DNA from: an uncultured Candidatus Berkelbacteria bacterium
Lineage (GTDB): Bacteria > Patescibacteriota > UBA1384 > XYA2-FULL-43-10 > CAINNR01
Length of the DNA: 52,809 nt
Reading direction: 5' to 3'
NCBI GenBank assembly: GCA_903851235.1
Contig: CAINNR010000016.1
Span: 1 to 52,809 of the forward strand
Shown: one piece after another, positions 33,755-42,252 of the stretch
How the letters are laid out: each line of letters begins with the position of its first letter
How positions within the stretch are numbered: the stretch's first letter is position 1
Program-made: the position numbers and the translations under genes
The notes under the pieces: model-generated
Told to the model about the DNA's origin: nothing
Databases searched by the model: none
What the model saw: only the letters and a program-made list of their open reading frames with translations

Positions 33755-33985
33755 AATAGAAATTATCCGCCGTTACCAGTCTAACTTTTGCGTCTGGGTA
33801 TCTGTTTTTAAAAATCGTATGTATAAATAGTTATATCTTTTTAAGCACCCAATGTACAAAAAGTTATATCTATTTATACATCGTGACTTGTTTCTGTTGA
33901 GCTTTCTTTGATATATTGTGAACCCGATTATAGGTTAATCCTCATATCCAATTCCTAATAGATCAATGGATAGGCTTTTATCACC
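33755..33985. other. Intergenic stretch with a long hairpin
   Basis: AT-rich spacer between the GT2 remnant and the intact GT2. Apart from the inverted repeat at 33819-33881 I see no gene. Confidence 0.4.
33819..33881. repeat. 12-bp perfect inverted repeat around a 39-nt core
   Basis: ATGTATAAATAG (33819-33830) and its complement (33870-33881) enclose TTATATCTTTTT...AAAAAGTTATAT, which can pair further with mismatches. It could be a miniature element or a relic of a lost mobile element. No coding. Confidence 0.6.
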
Positions 33986-34999
33986 TTACTGTTTCCAGCC
34001 AGCCCGATTCAGTTCCCGGGCACCGAAAATCATCTGCCCGATCTTACCCCAGCCGTAAACCCAAAGCGTCAACCAGCAGGCCAACGGATGAAAGAACCAG
34101 GCGCGATCCGGTTTTTTAACATAGCCGATGCAAGCCTCGACAAAGGTCGGCAACCAGAGTGCGGAAAAAATAATGAATTTTACAAACCCACCTTTGTTCA
34201 ATTTGTTCCAAGGATATTTCCGTACGCCAAGTTTATTGTAATAGCCGAAATCTTTGATTCGCCGCTTTTGTTTGCGAATGAAAGTTGAAACCGTACCGGA
34301 AAAAACGTGGATGATGCCAACTTTGACTTTGGCAAATTTATTTTTCTTATGTGCTATCAGTTCGTGAATTTCATCAATGTCAAATAAATAATCACCAACC
34401 TGTTTTTCTATCAGTGCCCGACGAATCATCGTGCCGTTGGCGCCGATTGTCGGAACCTTATATTTCTCCAGAGTTAACTTGATGTAGTTGCCGCAATCTT
34501 CCTCCACCACCGGTAAAGCGGTCCAGCGGCCGGTCAGATGATTAATACGGTCATAATTGCCCAAGTACATGCAGATCGGATCATTCATACCAATTAGGGC
34601 ACAGTAGCGGGTAATATAGCCATCTTTCTTTCGATAAGTATATTCGATCGGCTCAGACCCGATAATCTGGCTGTCAACAAACGGCTCAACCATTCGCTCC
34701 AACCATTTTTTGTCCGGTAGATAATTGTCCGAGTCGATCAAGGCAATAATTTCATTTTTGGCCGCTTTGAGTCCGGCGGCTTTGCCGGCTTCACCGGTTA
34801 TAAGCTTATTCGGTACGACACGGCAACCGTACTTTTTGGCGATGGCAAGTGTTTTATCGGTTGAACCACCATCGGCAATAATAATTTCGTACTTTGATTT
34901 CGGATACTCTTGATTTCGGATCCGACGCAAACATTCGCCAAGCGGCTTGGCGGCATTCAAGGTTGGGATAATAATGGAGACTGTCGGTTGATTTTTCAT
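33986..34999 (-). CDS. Family 2 glycosyltransferase
   Basis: 337 aa. VSIIIPTLNAAKPLGECLRRIRNQ, then IIIADGGSTDKT and ALIDSDNYLP (DxD). VVEEDCGNYIKL is the acidic acceptor motif. The C-terminus has membrane-associated helices (FIIFSALWLPTFVEACIGYV; LACWLTLWVYGWGKIGQMIFG). A remnant of a close paralogue follows at 33634. It lies 33 nt downstream of the 35033 gene and probably shares its operon. Confidence 0.88.
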   Translation of the reverse strand: MKNQPTVSIIIPTLNAAKPLGECLRRIRNQEYPKSKYEIIIADGGSTDKTLAIAKKYGCRVVPNKLITGEAGKAAGLKAAKNEIIALIDSDNYLPDKKWLERMVEPFVDSQIIGSEPIEYTYRKKDGYITRYCALIGMNDPICMYLGNYDRINHLTGRWTALPVVEEDCGNYIKLTLEKYKVPTIGANGTMIRRALIEKQVGDYLFDIDEIHELIAHKKNKFAKVKVGIIHVFSGTVSTFIRKQKRRIKDFGYYNKLGVRKYPWNKLNKGGFVKFIIFSALWLPTFVEACIGYVKKPDRAWFFHPLACWLTLWVYGWGKIGQMIFGARELNRAGWKQ

Positions 35000-35032
35000 A
35001 AGGTTTATTTAATTGATTACTAGTGATTATTT

Positions 35033-35458
35033 TTACGTCCACAACTTATTATGATCGAAGTTTTTAGCAGCTCGATAGGAGATAAAATATGTCGGCCAAA
35101 CAGCGCCGTTCATGACAGTATCGTAGAGCAGATGAAGTAAATTGGAAAAACCGAGCGAAAGAAACAGCCAGCCAAGATTCGGAAAAATAAATCCCAGCGC
35201 AATGAAGATGATAGCATATTCAAAACCGTGAGCAAAAACATAAACTTTACCGGAAGTGACAAAATGTTTGCCGGAAAAAAAATCAGCTGAGTTGAGTTTG
35301 AAACCGCGGTTGATAAAATAATCTATCAAGTGATCGCCATCGATAAAAAAACCGCCGACCAAGGCCAATCCAACGGCCCAAAAATCATGGCAAAAATATC
35401 CGACTATTATGCCGACAATGATCGAAAGTGAAAAGTGAGTTAATTCGTCTTGAATCAT
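35033..35458 (-). CDS. Small integral membrane protein with metal-binding motifs
   Basis: 141 aa with about four helices. DGDHLIDYFI, AHGFEY and HLLYD place Asp and His at membrane faces as in YdjM/DUF457-type putative metal-dependent hydrolases. The family is only suggested by these motifs. It lies between the radical SAM gene and a GT2, so a role in lipid-linked glycan handling is possible. Confidence 0.55.
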   Translation of the reverse strand: MIQDELTHFSLSIIVGIIVGYFCHDFWAVGLALVGGFFIDGDHLIDYFINRGFKLNSADFFSGKHFVTSGKVYVFAHGFEYAIIFIALGFIFPNLGWLFLSLGFSNLLHLLYDTVMNGAVWPTYFISYRAAKNFDHNKLWT

Positions 35459-35485
35459 AAATTAGTCTCATTAACCCCAATAAGT

Positions 35486-38383
35486 CTAATTGCTCTTGTT
35501 AGATTTTTTCGAAGAAAAATCCGTCAGATGTCCGAGCACTTTTCCGCCAGCGCGAAAGAGGAATTTGATGTCGTCGAAACTTCGAACGCCAACGATCTTT
35601 CGCCAGATAAATTTCGGCGTCACAAATGACTTGTATAAATCCTGCGTCAACTCTTTAATTTTCTCCTCGGTCAGCTCCGATTTCATGATAATTGTTCGCT
35701 GATCGTACTTGTCCCAATCCTCGGTCGTCAGCCAACCATTTTCCTGACACTGTTTGAACAACGGCGTGCCCGGGTAAGGAATTACGATTGTCGCTTGCAA
35801 AGTGTCAACAAAACCCTTATCAAATAATCGCTTTGAGAGGGCAACAGTTCTCTCGGCATCGGCAACCTTCTCCCAGGGATAGCCCATCATCGTGGTAATG
35901 TGCGGCTCAAGTCCACCGGCTTTGGCCATTTTGACACCTTTCTCGATCTCTTCAACCTTCAAGTTTTTATTGATGCGGTCCAGAGTTTTTTGATTGGCCG
36001 ATTCCAAACCGTAGAGGATGAAACGGAATCCGGCTTTGCCCATCAGATTATATTCCTCCTGATTCAACGATTTCAACCGCATATTGCAATCAAGTTTGAT
36101 TTTTTTGTTGTATCCGCGTTCAATCATACCGTCGCAAAATTCGCCCAACCACTCTCCGATCGGAAACGATCCGGAGTCATCCATAATCTCTCGAACCTGA
36201 TATTTTTCGATTAATTCGCCGATTTCATCCAGCACTCTCTTAACCGAATGTTTGCGATAATCTTTGCCCGGATAAAGCGTCGTCCAAGAGCAATTTTTCA
36301 CCGCTACAAAATTCGCCGTGTAGGAGTGATCATCATCAACGGTTAAATTATAAACATCTCCGGAATAAGCGCTTCTGATAATGTTTTTGACTGGTAATAG
36401 AGCATAATTATTAAAAATAAAGCCTTTTTGATAATGTTTTTGCTTGTGAGCAGATAGAGACGTCGGAAAGAATTTTTTAATGTCGTCGCCATATAGATGA
36501 ATAACATACGCTTGATTTTTTGTTTTTTTACCCGCTTTCGGTAAACGGAAACTGGCAATTATATTTTGGCGCAAAAGTAGATCGTAAACTTGGCGAGCAA
36601 GTTTTTCCGAAACTGTTGAAAAAATTAGTTCCCGACCACCATGAACTCTTTCTTTTCTGACATGACCGTCACCGCGAAAAAGACCAACCAACAATTGTTT
36701 TTGCTTGGAAAGCGACAAATGCATAAAACTTGCCGGCAATGATTTGTTAAGACTATTTGAACCGAAAAGCAATTCAAAAGCCCTGGCTAATATGGAAGAA
36801 CCCAAATAAAGCTGAGTCGTATTGTTAGCCTTGTTTTCACTTGCATTTAAAGACAGCCCAAAAATTTGCCCGAAGATCGTTTTTACGTCCTTTATATATT
36901 CTTTTTCTTTTTGAGAAAAGGTAAAACCCAGACAGGCAGAATTTGGTCTATTGCCACGTAGGCTAACATGTCCTTCAGCCAAATAGTAACCGAATAAACG
37001 CAAAGATTCGGCCGATAGTTCCATCTCTCTTGTTACGGACTTCTTGCCTGCCTCAAAACGAAAATCGCTCTTTGTCTCGATTAATGGATTTATTTTTATC
37101 GTCAATTCATCAGATTCAATCAAATCAAAGTAGCGCTTTACTGTTTCTCGGTCAATTTTTAATTCAATAGCTACCCTTCTTTGTGAAACACCATTTAGCC
37201 GCAAATTTTTAATCTTTTCAATTACCGACGGTGAGATTTTTCGTCTTGTTTTAAGCTTTATTTCGGCACTGCGAATAATTTCAGTCAAGTCCAGTGTTTT
37301 CATATCTTTGACTCGCCGATCAATTGGCAGGGAAAGATAATCGCCTGGAGAAATTTCCTCAGCCGGAACAGCGATAATCTCCGGTTTGGTTTTATTCTCC
37401 TGTCGACAAATATAAATCGGGTGATTTGAAGTTGCAAGAATCTTTTCAGCCAAATAATCGGCTTCAACAGTAATCACTGGACCAAGATATGCTCGGCGAT
37501 GCCAGTGGGTAATCTTTCGATACCTGCCCGTATGAGTAAGTACCTTTGCAGATTGCTTATTATTAACAATGTCTTCAATCGGAAAATAACCACTATCGGT
37601 AGTAATTTTGGCACCGGCGGGAAAGCAGAATGTGCATTTTCCCCACCAACAATCGCGGGCGGCAAAGGTGTAAGTTCCCGGCGTTCGTTTGTAATTGCCG
37701 TTTTTAAAGGCGTAGAGTTTCCACTTGGTCAGATCGCGATCGATCATCGGTAGTTCATCGAGGTGATGATTTAGGAGAAAATGTCCGGTATTTTTAATCT
37801 CTTCTTTCGATCGACTCCCATCCGAACTTTTTACTTTTTTCCGGTACCAGATTCCCGGTTCGAGTTGAACTTTGTGATTGTAAGAATTGGCGATATTGAG
37901 GGCGAGAAAATCGTAATCGCCGCCGGTGGCAATAACATCGACAAGTGAATTTTTCATCGACTCCATAGGCAGTGCGGTAACATGATCGCCGCAAAGAACT
38001 ATTTTGGTCTCCGGCAACTCGTCTTTTATAACCTCAATAACTTTCCAGTGCCGTTTAACAACCGGCGTTTTGGTTTCGAAGACAATAAGGTTCGGCTTAA
38101 ACTTTTTAATTCTCTCCAACCATTCGTCTTGCGATAATTCCTCGGCAATGCCATCATCCCACATTACGTCATAGCCCTGCGATTTTAGAAGTGACGCGGC
38201 ATAAGCCGGCACCATCGGATAGATGAAAGTCGGATTGGCAAACCACTGAAACTGACGATTCTGACCAAGACAGGGCGTCCCCTTTTCACTTGGCATCGGC
38301 GGATAAGAAATCGCAATCCGGAACTTGCTATTTTTCTCCCGCTGTTCTTTGGTCGGCTGTTTAATCTGAACTATTTTTTCCAT
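35486..38383 (-). CDS. B12-binding-type radical SAM protein with an intein
   Basis: The ATG at 38383 (MEKIVQIK) follows AAGGA; the longer ORF-track start lies in the opposite gene's promoter. Precursor 965 aa, mature protein 520 aa. Residues 25-205 look like a cobalamin-binding-type Rossmann domain (SYPPMP, DVMWDDG, IVLCGDH). The radical SAM site is CWWGKCTF | intein | CSWTTLYPG, so the third Cys of CxxxCxxC is the first residue after the intein. The barrel continues with YGLESANQKTLDRINK and MMGYPWE, then a C-terminal domain. The family includes BchE/HpnJ-like enzymes; substrate unknown, perhaps a lipid or sugar of this locus. Followed by the 35033 and 33986 genes. Without splicing the [4Fe-4S] cluster cannot form. 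Confidence 0.92.
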   Translation of the reverse strand: MEKIVQIKQPTKEQREKNSKFRIAISYPPMPSEKGTPCLGQNRQFQWFANPTFIYPMVPAYAASLLKSQGYDVMWDDGIAEELSQDEWLERIKKFKPNLIVFETKTPVVKRHWKVIEVIKDELPETKIVLCGDHVTALPMESMKNSLVDVIATGGDYDFLALNIANSYNHKVQLEPGIWYRKKVKSSDGSRSKEEIKNTGHFLLNHHLDELPMIDRDLTKWKLYAFKNGNYKRTPGTYTFAARDCWWGKCTFCFPAGAKITTDSGYFPIEDIVNNKQSAKVLTHTGRYRKITHWHRRAYLGPVITVEADYLAEKILATSNHPIYICRQENKTKPEIIAVPAEEISPGDYLSLPIDRRVKDMKTLDLTEIIRSAEIKLKTRRKISPSVIEKIKNLRLNGVSQRRVAIELKIDRETVKRYFDLIESDELTIKINPLIETKSDFRFEAGKKSVTREMELSAESLRLFGYYLAEGHVSLRGNRPNSACLGFTFSQKEKEYIKDVKTIFGQIFGLSLNASENKANNTTQLYLGSSILARAFELLFGSNSLNKSLPASFMHLSLSKQKQLLVGLFRGDGHVRKERVHGGRELIFSTVSEKLARQVYDLLLRQNIIASFRLPKAGKKTKNQAYVIHLYGDDIKKFFPTSLSAHKQKHYQKGFIFNNYALLPVKNIIRSAYSGDVYNLTVDDDHSYTANFVAVKNCSWTTLYPGKDYRKHSVKRVLDEIGELIEKYQVREIMDDSGSFPIGEWLGEFCDGMIERGYNKKIKLDCNMRLKSLNQEEYNLMGKAGFRFILYGLESANQKTLDRINKNLKVEEIEKGVKMAKAGGLEPHITTMMGYPWEKVADAERTVALSKRLFDKGFVDTLQATIVIPYPGTPLFKQCQENGWLTTEDWDKYDQRTIIMKSELTEEKIKELTQDLYKSFVTPKFIWRKIVGVRSFDDIKFLFRAGGKVLGHLTDFSSKKSNKSN
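36293..37627 (-). other. Intein with LAGLIDADG endonuclease, 445 aa
   Basis: Begins CFPAGAKITTDSGYFPIEDI (block A, Cys1). Block B is ATSNHPIYI with the required His. Two endonuclease motifs, LFGYYLAEG (block C) and LVGLFRGDGHV (block E), define a dodecapeptide homing endonuclease. Between block B and block C lies a resolvase-like HTH (LRLNGVSQRRVAIELKIDRETV) that may add DNA binding. Blocks F and G read SGDVYNLTVDDDHSYTANFVAVKN, ending in Asn before +1 Cys. The Cys1, block B His, C-terminal Asn and +1 Cys are all present; the penultimate residue is Lys (VKN) instead of the usual His, a known tolerated variant. Boundaries are exact to the codon. Confidence 0.92.
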
Positions 38384-38390
38384 ATATTCC

Positions 38391-38419
38391 TTGACAATTA
38401 TTATTTTATATGATATAAA
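38391..38419 (+). promoter_or_regulatory. Promoter of the TIM-barrel gene
   Basis: TTGACA, 17 nt, TATAAA with TG before the -10. A perfect 8-bp hairpin (ACTCTGAA/TTCAGAGT, 38427-38452) begins at the predicted transcript 5' end and may protect the mRNA. Confidence 0.7.
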
Positions 38420-38489
38420 TACTTTGACTCTGAAGCTTGGTATTTTCAGAGTAGCAAAAAAAATCTCCAACAACAAGGAGGCGACGCAA

Positions 38490-39296
38490 GTGACAAGGCA
38501 AGCAACCCAGTACCACTTCGGAATTTCGCTGGCGTCGCTTATACCGCAGAATGTTTTCTTTCCGATCGAGGAGATTGTCGAAGCACTGGCAGAGCTCGGG
38601 TTTGAGTTTCTCCAGGGCGGACCGTTTCGCGGAGTCAGCGGTTATGAAAACTTCGCCATTCCGGTTAAATACAAAGAGCCGACTTGGAACGGAGTCGACA
38701 GTTTGTCCCAGGCGCTCTTCGGCCAGGGCGATGATTTCGAAAAGGCGGATCTCAAGGACTGGCTGGCCTTCCCGGAAACCTGGATTGCCGACCAGGTGTT
38801 CCATCGGCTGCCAGGCCGGGTTGTTTCTCACGAGTTTTCCGCCGGAGACAGACTGGTTGAACTAAATCCGAAAATCAAAATGACGGCGGAGAAAATCGTC
38901 GACAAGTGCCAACGCGAAGGTTACGACTTAGTGATCGACACCAAGCACATGTTCGAGGATAACGCCAAGTTTGATCCTCTCTTCGATAGAATGCCAAACC
39001 ACTTCGGCCGGACAGTAGATGAGAAGTTGGCAAAAATCCGGATCATCTCTCCAAGTGTTGACTTGCTTCACGTTAAGGCAACGGACGGCTTGGACCGAAG
39101 AATTCTCGACGAGTTTCTCCGGTCACCACACCGTCAACAGCTTGACGTCTTGGCAGAGTATCCGCCGATTGCCAGAGCGATGGACATTCCGAAAATGTTC
39201 GCCTCGGCAGGATTCCGTCAGCAAAAGAGAACCGAAGCGCTCGAATATGCCAGCCACTTTCTCCATAGACTAAAGAATATCTTCAACCAAAACTGA
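38490..39296 (+). CDS. Putative xylose-isomerase-like TIM-barrel protein
   Basis: I start at the GTG at 38490, eight nt after AAGGAGG, giving 268 aa; the track start at 38391 is the promoter itself. The pattern FPIEEIVEALAELGFEFLQGG, then VIDTKHMFED, DLLHVKATDG and LAEYPP fits a (beta/alpha)8 sugar-phosphate isomerase or epimerase-type barrel. His, Asp and Glu at strand ends are likely metal ligands. The match is by pattern only. Monocistronic, divergent from the intein gene. Confidence 0.55.
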   Translation: MTRQATQYHFGISLASLIPQNVFFPIEEIVEALAELGFEFLQGGPFRGVSGYENFAIPVKYKEPTWNGVDSLSQALFGQGDDFEKADLKDWLAFPETWIADQVFHRLPGRVVSHEFSAGDRLVELNPKIKMTAEKIVDKCQREGYDLVIDTKHMFEDNAKFDPLFDRMPNHFGRTVDEKLAKIRIISPSVDLLHVKATDGLDRRILDEFLRSPHRQQLDVLAEYPPIARAMDIPKMFASAGFRQQKRTEALEYASHFLHRLKNIFNQN

Positions 39297-39322
39297 CCCC
39301 GCCCCTCCGGTGGGGTTTTTTA
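39296..39322 (+). terminator. Rho-independent terminator
   Basis: CCCC...GGGG hairpin plus TTTTTTATTT, similar in design to the ftsH terminator. Confidence 0.75.
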
Positions 39323-39376
39323 TTTCAAATATCAAAAAACCTATCGTGCCGATTTTCGGATTCAAGGTCAAAAAGC

Positions 39377-39405
39377 TTGACAAGGCAACGATTTTTTGCT
39401 AAAAG
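39377..39405 (+). promoter_or_regulatory. Promoter of ftsH
   Basis: TTGACA, 17 nt, TAAAAG preceded by TGC. A 6-bp hairpin TCCGCA/TGCGGA starts at the predicted mRNA 5' end (39413-39430), then GGCC/GGCC before the ribosome site. Confidence 0.6.
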
Positions 39406-39483
39406 TATGAAGTCCGCACAAACATGCGGAAGCAGCAAAAAAACTAAATAGGCCACCAGGCCATCGACAAGGAGCTGGTAGCA

Positions 39484-41256
39484 GTGTTCGATAATAAAAC
39501 ACCAAAGAGTGGTTATCTATTTCTCGCCGTTGTGATCGCCTTGACAATCACCTTGCACTATTTTTCACATTACATCGATCGAAAGAAAACCGAGAAAGTT
39601 CCGATTTCCAAGCTTTTTCAGGAAATTGACAGCAAAGACGTGACATCGATTACCATCGCCGACACCTTGATTTCATGGGAAACGAAAAACCAAGACCAAT
39701 TCATCTCGGTTGATGATCGACTCCATACTGACAAACTTGTTGCTACCATCGGCGGTTACAATAAGAGTAATCCTCCAATTACACTTGAGATCAAGAACGA
39801 AAGTCATTTCCCCTGGGTGGATATCCTCTTGGTCGCACTTATGGCTCTGATTGTATTGCCATCGCTTAATCGACATTTGATGCCGTTTCATGCCAAAAAA
39901 ACCAACGGTAAAACTGAAACTACATTCAATGACGTTGCCGGCATTGAGGAAGCAGTCGAGGAGGTTTCCGGCATAGTTGATTTCCTGAAAGATCCGGATA
40001 AGTATATTCAAATGGGGGCCAAGATGCCTAAAGGAGTGCTGCTTTTCGGACCTCCGGGATCCGGCAAAACACTTCTGGCCAGAGCTATCGCCGGTGAAGC
40101 CGGTGTAGCGTTTTTTTATCTCTCCGGCTCAGATTTTGTAGAAATATATGTCGGAGTCGGTGCCAAACGGATTAGGGATCTTTTTGCCGAAGCTAAGGCG
40201 GCTGGTAGGGCGATTGTCTTTGTTGATGAGATTGATGCTGTTGGTGCTCGGCGAGGCCTTGCGACCCACTCTGGTAACAGTGAAACCGACCAAACTCTAA
40301 ACGCCCTTCTTTCAGAAATGGATGGTTTCGGTGAAAACACCGGCGTCATTTTCATTGGCGCTACAAATCGTCCTGACGTTCTAGACCCGGCACTTCTCAG
40401 GCCCGGTCGCTTCGATCGACGAGTTATGGTTTCATTGCCTGACAACATTGGACGATTCGAAATTCTTCGACTCCATGCCAAAGCAATCCCGATGGGTCCC
40501 GATATCAGTCTTCAAAATCTGGCATCAACGACCGTTGGGATGTCAGGCGCCGAACTGACCAATATCTTGAACGAAGCAGCAATTATGGCGGTTGAAAACA
40601 GCAGAGGTTTTGTCACTAATCAGGATTTGGAGTTAGCTCGCGACAAACAGATCATGGGGAAACAACAAAAAAGTCGTCTGATTTCACTGGCGGACAGAAA
40701 GATTGCTGCCATCCATGAATCAGGACACGCTGTCGCACAGATTGTATTGGCTGGTAACGATCCGGTCCACAAAATATCGATTATCCCACAAGGTCACGCG
40801 CTGGGAGTGACGATGTTTATGCCGGAGCGGGATGTTTCTCTCTACACAAGAACAATGCTGCAGAACCAGATGACGACAATCCTTGCCGGTCGGGCAGCGG
40901 AGGAGTGTTTCTGTGATGACATCACTACCGGTGCCGAAAATGATCTAAAAAGGGCGACTGAAATCGCCCGGAGCATGATCGAGCGTTTCGGTATGAACTC
41001 CAGTATTGGTTTGATCGACTGCACAGCCACCGATGATTACGGCGTCTCGCTAATCAGCGATGTCACCGCCAAATCGGTAGACGATCAGATCAAATTAACT
41101 TTGGATGACGCCTATTCCACAGCTAGAAAGCTGCTCAAATCCAACGAAGAGCTCGTCAGGACGCTGGCAGATAGATTGGTTGAGATCGAAGTTCTAAATG
41201 CCGAGCAAATATACGCAATTGTCTATTCGGTCGGCATCAAACCATTTGCCAGTTGA
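39484..41256 (+). CDS. ftsH: FtsH-type AAA+ zinc metalloprotease
   Basis: 590 aa from GTG, nine nt after AAGGAG. Helix 1 (LFLAVVIALTITLHYF, 12-27), a short periplasmic domain, and helix 2 (DILLVALMALIVLPSL, 113-128). The AAA domain has Walker A GPPGSGKT (189-196), pore loop SGSDFVEIYVGVGAKR, Walker B IVFVDEID (244-251) and arginine fingers in RPGRFDRR. The protease has HESGH (411-415) and the third zinc ligand in TTGAENDLKRATE. Complete and likely active; degrades membrane and short-lived cytosolic proteins. Monocistronic within the polysaccharide locus, convergent with hicBA. It may degrade antitoxins, which is speculation. Confidence 0.95.
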   Translation: MFDNKTPKSGYLFLAVVIALTITLHYFSHYIDRKKTEKVPISKLFQEIDSKDVTSITIADTLISWETKNQDQFISVDDRLHTDKLVATIGGYNKSNPPITLEIKNESHFPWVDILLVALMALIVLPSLNRHLMPFHAKKTNGKTETTFNDVAGIEEAVEEVSGIVDFLKDPDKYIQMGAKMPKGVLLFGPPGSGKTLLARAIAGEAGVAFFYLSGSDFVEIYVGVGAKRIRDLFAEAKAAGRAIVFVDEIDAVGARRGLATHSGNSETDQTLNALLSEMDGFGENTGVIFIGATNRPDVLDPALLRPGRFDRRVMVSLPDNIGRFEILRLHAKAIPMGPDISLQNLASTTVGMSGAELTNILNEAAIMAVENSRGFVTNQDLELARDKQIMGKQQKSRLISLADRKIAAIHESGHAVAQIVLAGNDPVHKISIIPQGHALGVTMFMPERDVSLYTRTMLQNQMTTILAGRAAEECFCDDITTGAENDLKRATEIARSMIERFGMNSSIGLIDCTATDDYGVSLISDVTAKSVDDQIKLTLDDAYSTARKLLKSNEELVRTLADRLVEIEVLNAEQIYAIVYSVGIKPFAS

Positions 41257-41265
41257 TTGCTTTTT

Positions 41266-41293
41266 CCCCACCCCGCCGGTGGGGATTTTTTAT
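41266..41293 (+). terminator. Rho-independent terminator of ftsH
   Basis: CCCCACC, CCGCC, GGTGGGG, then ATTTTTTATTT. It overlaps the 3' end of the hicA remnant on the other strand. Confidence 0.85.
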
Positions 41294-41515
41294 TTCAACT
41301 TGTCGAGATCCTCTTTATTAAGTCCGGCAATTTTAGAATATTATTTAGTGTTCCCGGCTTAATAAATTTGTGATTCGCTACAATAGCTATTTTTTATCAC
41401 CGTCGGTTTTTTCCAATTTTATCTGGCTACCTTTTTGCCCAACGATTTCAACCCCAAACTTAACCAACAGTTTTATTAAAACTTTGGCTGAGATTTGGGA
41501 GTACTTGGCGATCAT
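41290..41515 (-). pseudogene. hicA: HicA-type toxin remnant, two frameshifts
   Basis: The minus-strand ATG at 41515 directly follows the hicB stop. It reads MIAKYSQISAKVLIKLLVKFGVEIVGQKGSQIKLEKTDGDKK, then TAG. Skipping one base in the A6 run restores IAIVANHKFIKPGTLNNILK, which holds the catalytic-type His and the usual HicA pattern (VPNHxxIxxGTL). A second one-base loss in an A4 run restores KIAGLNKEDLDKLK and stop. So the whole HicA is present but broken twice by missing A residues. Sequencing error in homopolymers is the alternative. The end lies in the ftsH terminator. Confidence 0.85.
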
Positions 41516-41713
41516 TTATCGAACTCTAAGTTGCATTGGAACAACAAATTCTCTTTTGATTTCCGGAAGCGATTTTTTACCAACATACAGATCGGCAGCT
41601 TCCTGGATATTGCGCAATGCTTCCTCAAAGGTATCGCCGCCTGGCAACGACGGAACGGAAACGGAAAAACCGCCATCTTTTTCTTCCTGAAATAAAACGA
41701 AAATTTCTCTCAT
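41516..41713 (-). CDS. hicB: HicB-type antitoxin
   Basis: 65 aa. FVLFQEEKDGGFSVSVPSLPGGDTFEEALRNIQEAADLYVG is the RNase H-like HicB fold. Short form without the C-terminal HTH or ribbon-helix-helix. Its TAA is followed at once by the hicA ATG. The order antitoxin-toxin is the reverse of classic hicAB. The antitoxin is intact although the toxin is not. Confidence 0.82.
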   Translation of the reverse strand: MREIFVLFQEEKDGGFSVSVPSLPGGDTFEEALRNIQEAADLYVGKKSLPEIKREFVVPMQLRVR

Positions 41714-41765
41714 GATTTGATATTATTAAAGCGCAAAACAAATGTAGGGCAAACTTTATCAGTCT

Positions 41766-41839
41766 AATTTTCGAACGATCAGGCCTTGGACGAAACGAAT
41801 GCCGTAGCAAACATGAGTTAGAAAAATCATCGGGATTGT
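41766..41839. repeat. 74-bp direct repeat, copy X (GT2 3' end)
   Basis: Matches 42553-42626 at 73 of 74 positions. Read on the minus strand it encodes the GT2 C-terminus IPMIFLTHVCYGIRFVQG. It is itself bounded by ATCAGTC on both sides (41758-41764 and 41841-41847). The vapC stop codon is two nt away. Confidence 0.9.
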
Positions 41840-41841
41840 GA

Positions 41842-42252
41842 TCAGTCCAAAACCTCTTCAAGAAATTTTGTCGGTGAGATTATTTCAATTTTTTTATACT
41901 TTTTCAAAGTCAGCAAATGACGATCACCGGAGATTATGAAATCGGCTTGAGCCAAATCGGCAATTGCCAAAAATTCATTATCCGACGGATCGGCCAAGAT
42001 AATTTCAGGAACTTTATCAGGCGAAATAAATATAAAATTTTCTCTGATACTGCATTCGACCAATTGAAGTTGTTCGGGAGAATATTTAAATTTTTTCTTC
42101 AAAACTCTCAACAACTCTCTCAAAGCATTCATGCTGGAATACGCTTCGAACATTTTCCCAAGAGTAACCAATTCGTAAATTATCTGCGGTTTTCCACCAA
42201 AAGTTAGAGCCGAAATGATAATATTTGTGTCAAGCACTATTTTTCGTTTCAT
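41842..42252 (-). CDS. vapC: PIN-domain toxin, VapC-like
   Basis: 136 aa. VLDTNIIISALTFGG gives the first Asp, ALRELLRVLKKKF the Glu, LADPSDNEFLAIA the third acid and FIISGDRHLL the fourth. All four PIN catalytic positions are kept, so it is probably an active RNase. Translation starts inside the antitoxin gene (23-nt overlap). The stop codon abuts the 74-bp repeat copy X. Confidence 0.85.
   Translation of the reverse strand: MKRKIVLDTNIIISALTFGGKPQIIYELVTLGKMFEAYSSMNALRELLRVLKKKFKYSPEQLQLVECSIRENFIFISPDKVPEIILADPSDNEFLAIADLAQADFIISGDRHLLTLKKYKKIEIISPTKFLEEVLD

Noticed and set aside
33819-33881. CRISPR repeat or attachment site
   Set aside because: Only one unit, no spacers, and no integrase nearby.
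36293-37627. Independent homing endonuclease gene
   Set aside because: The reading frame is continuous with the host protein on both sides and intein blocks A and G are present.
38384-38476. N-terminal extension of the radical SAM gene (MLLEIFFATLK...)
   Set aside because: Would read through the promoter and leader of the divergent gene; the ATG at 38383 has the SD.
38391-38489. N-terminal extension of the TIM-barrel gene
   Set aside because: Covers its own -35, -10 and 5' hairpin; the GTG at 38490 has AAGGAGG.
39484-41256. FtsH as a host-specific truncated variant
   Set aside because: All AAA and protease motifs are present and the length is normal for a compact FtsH.
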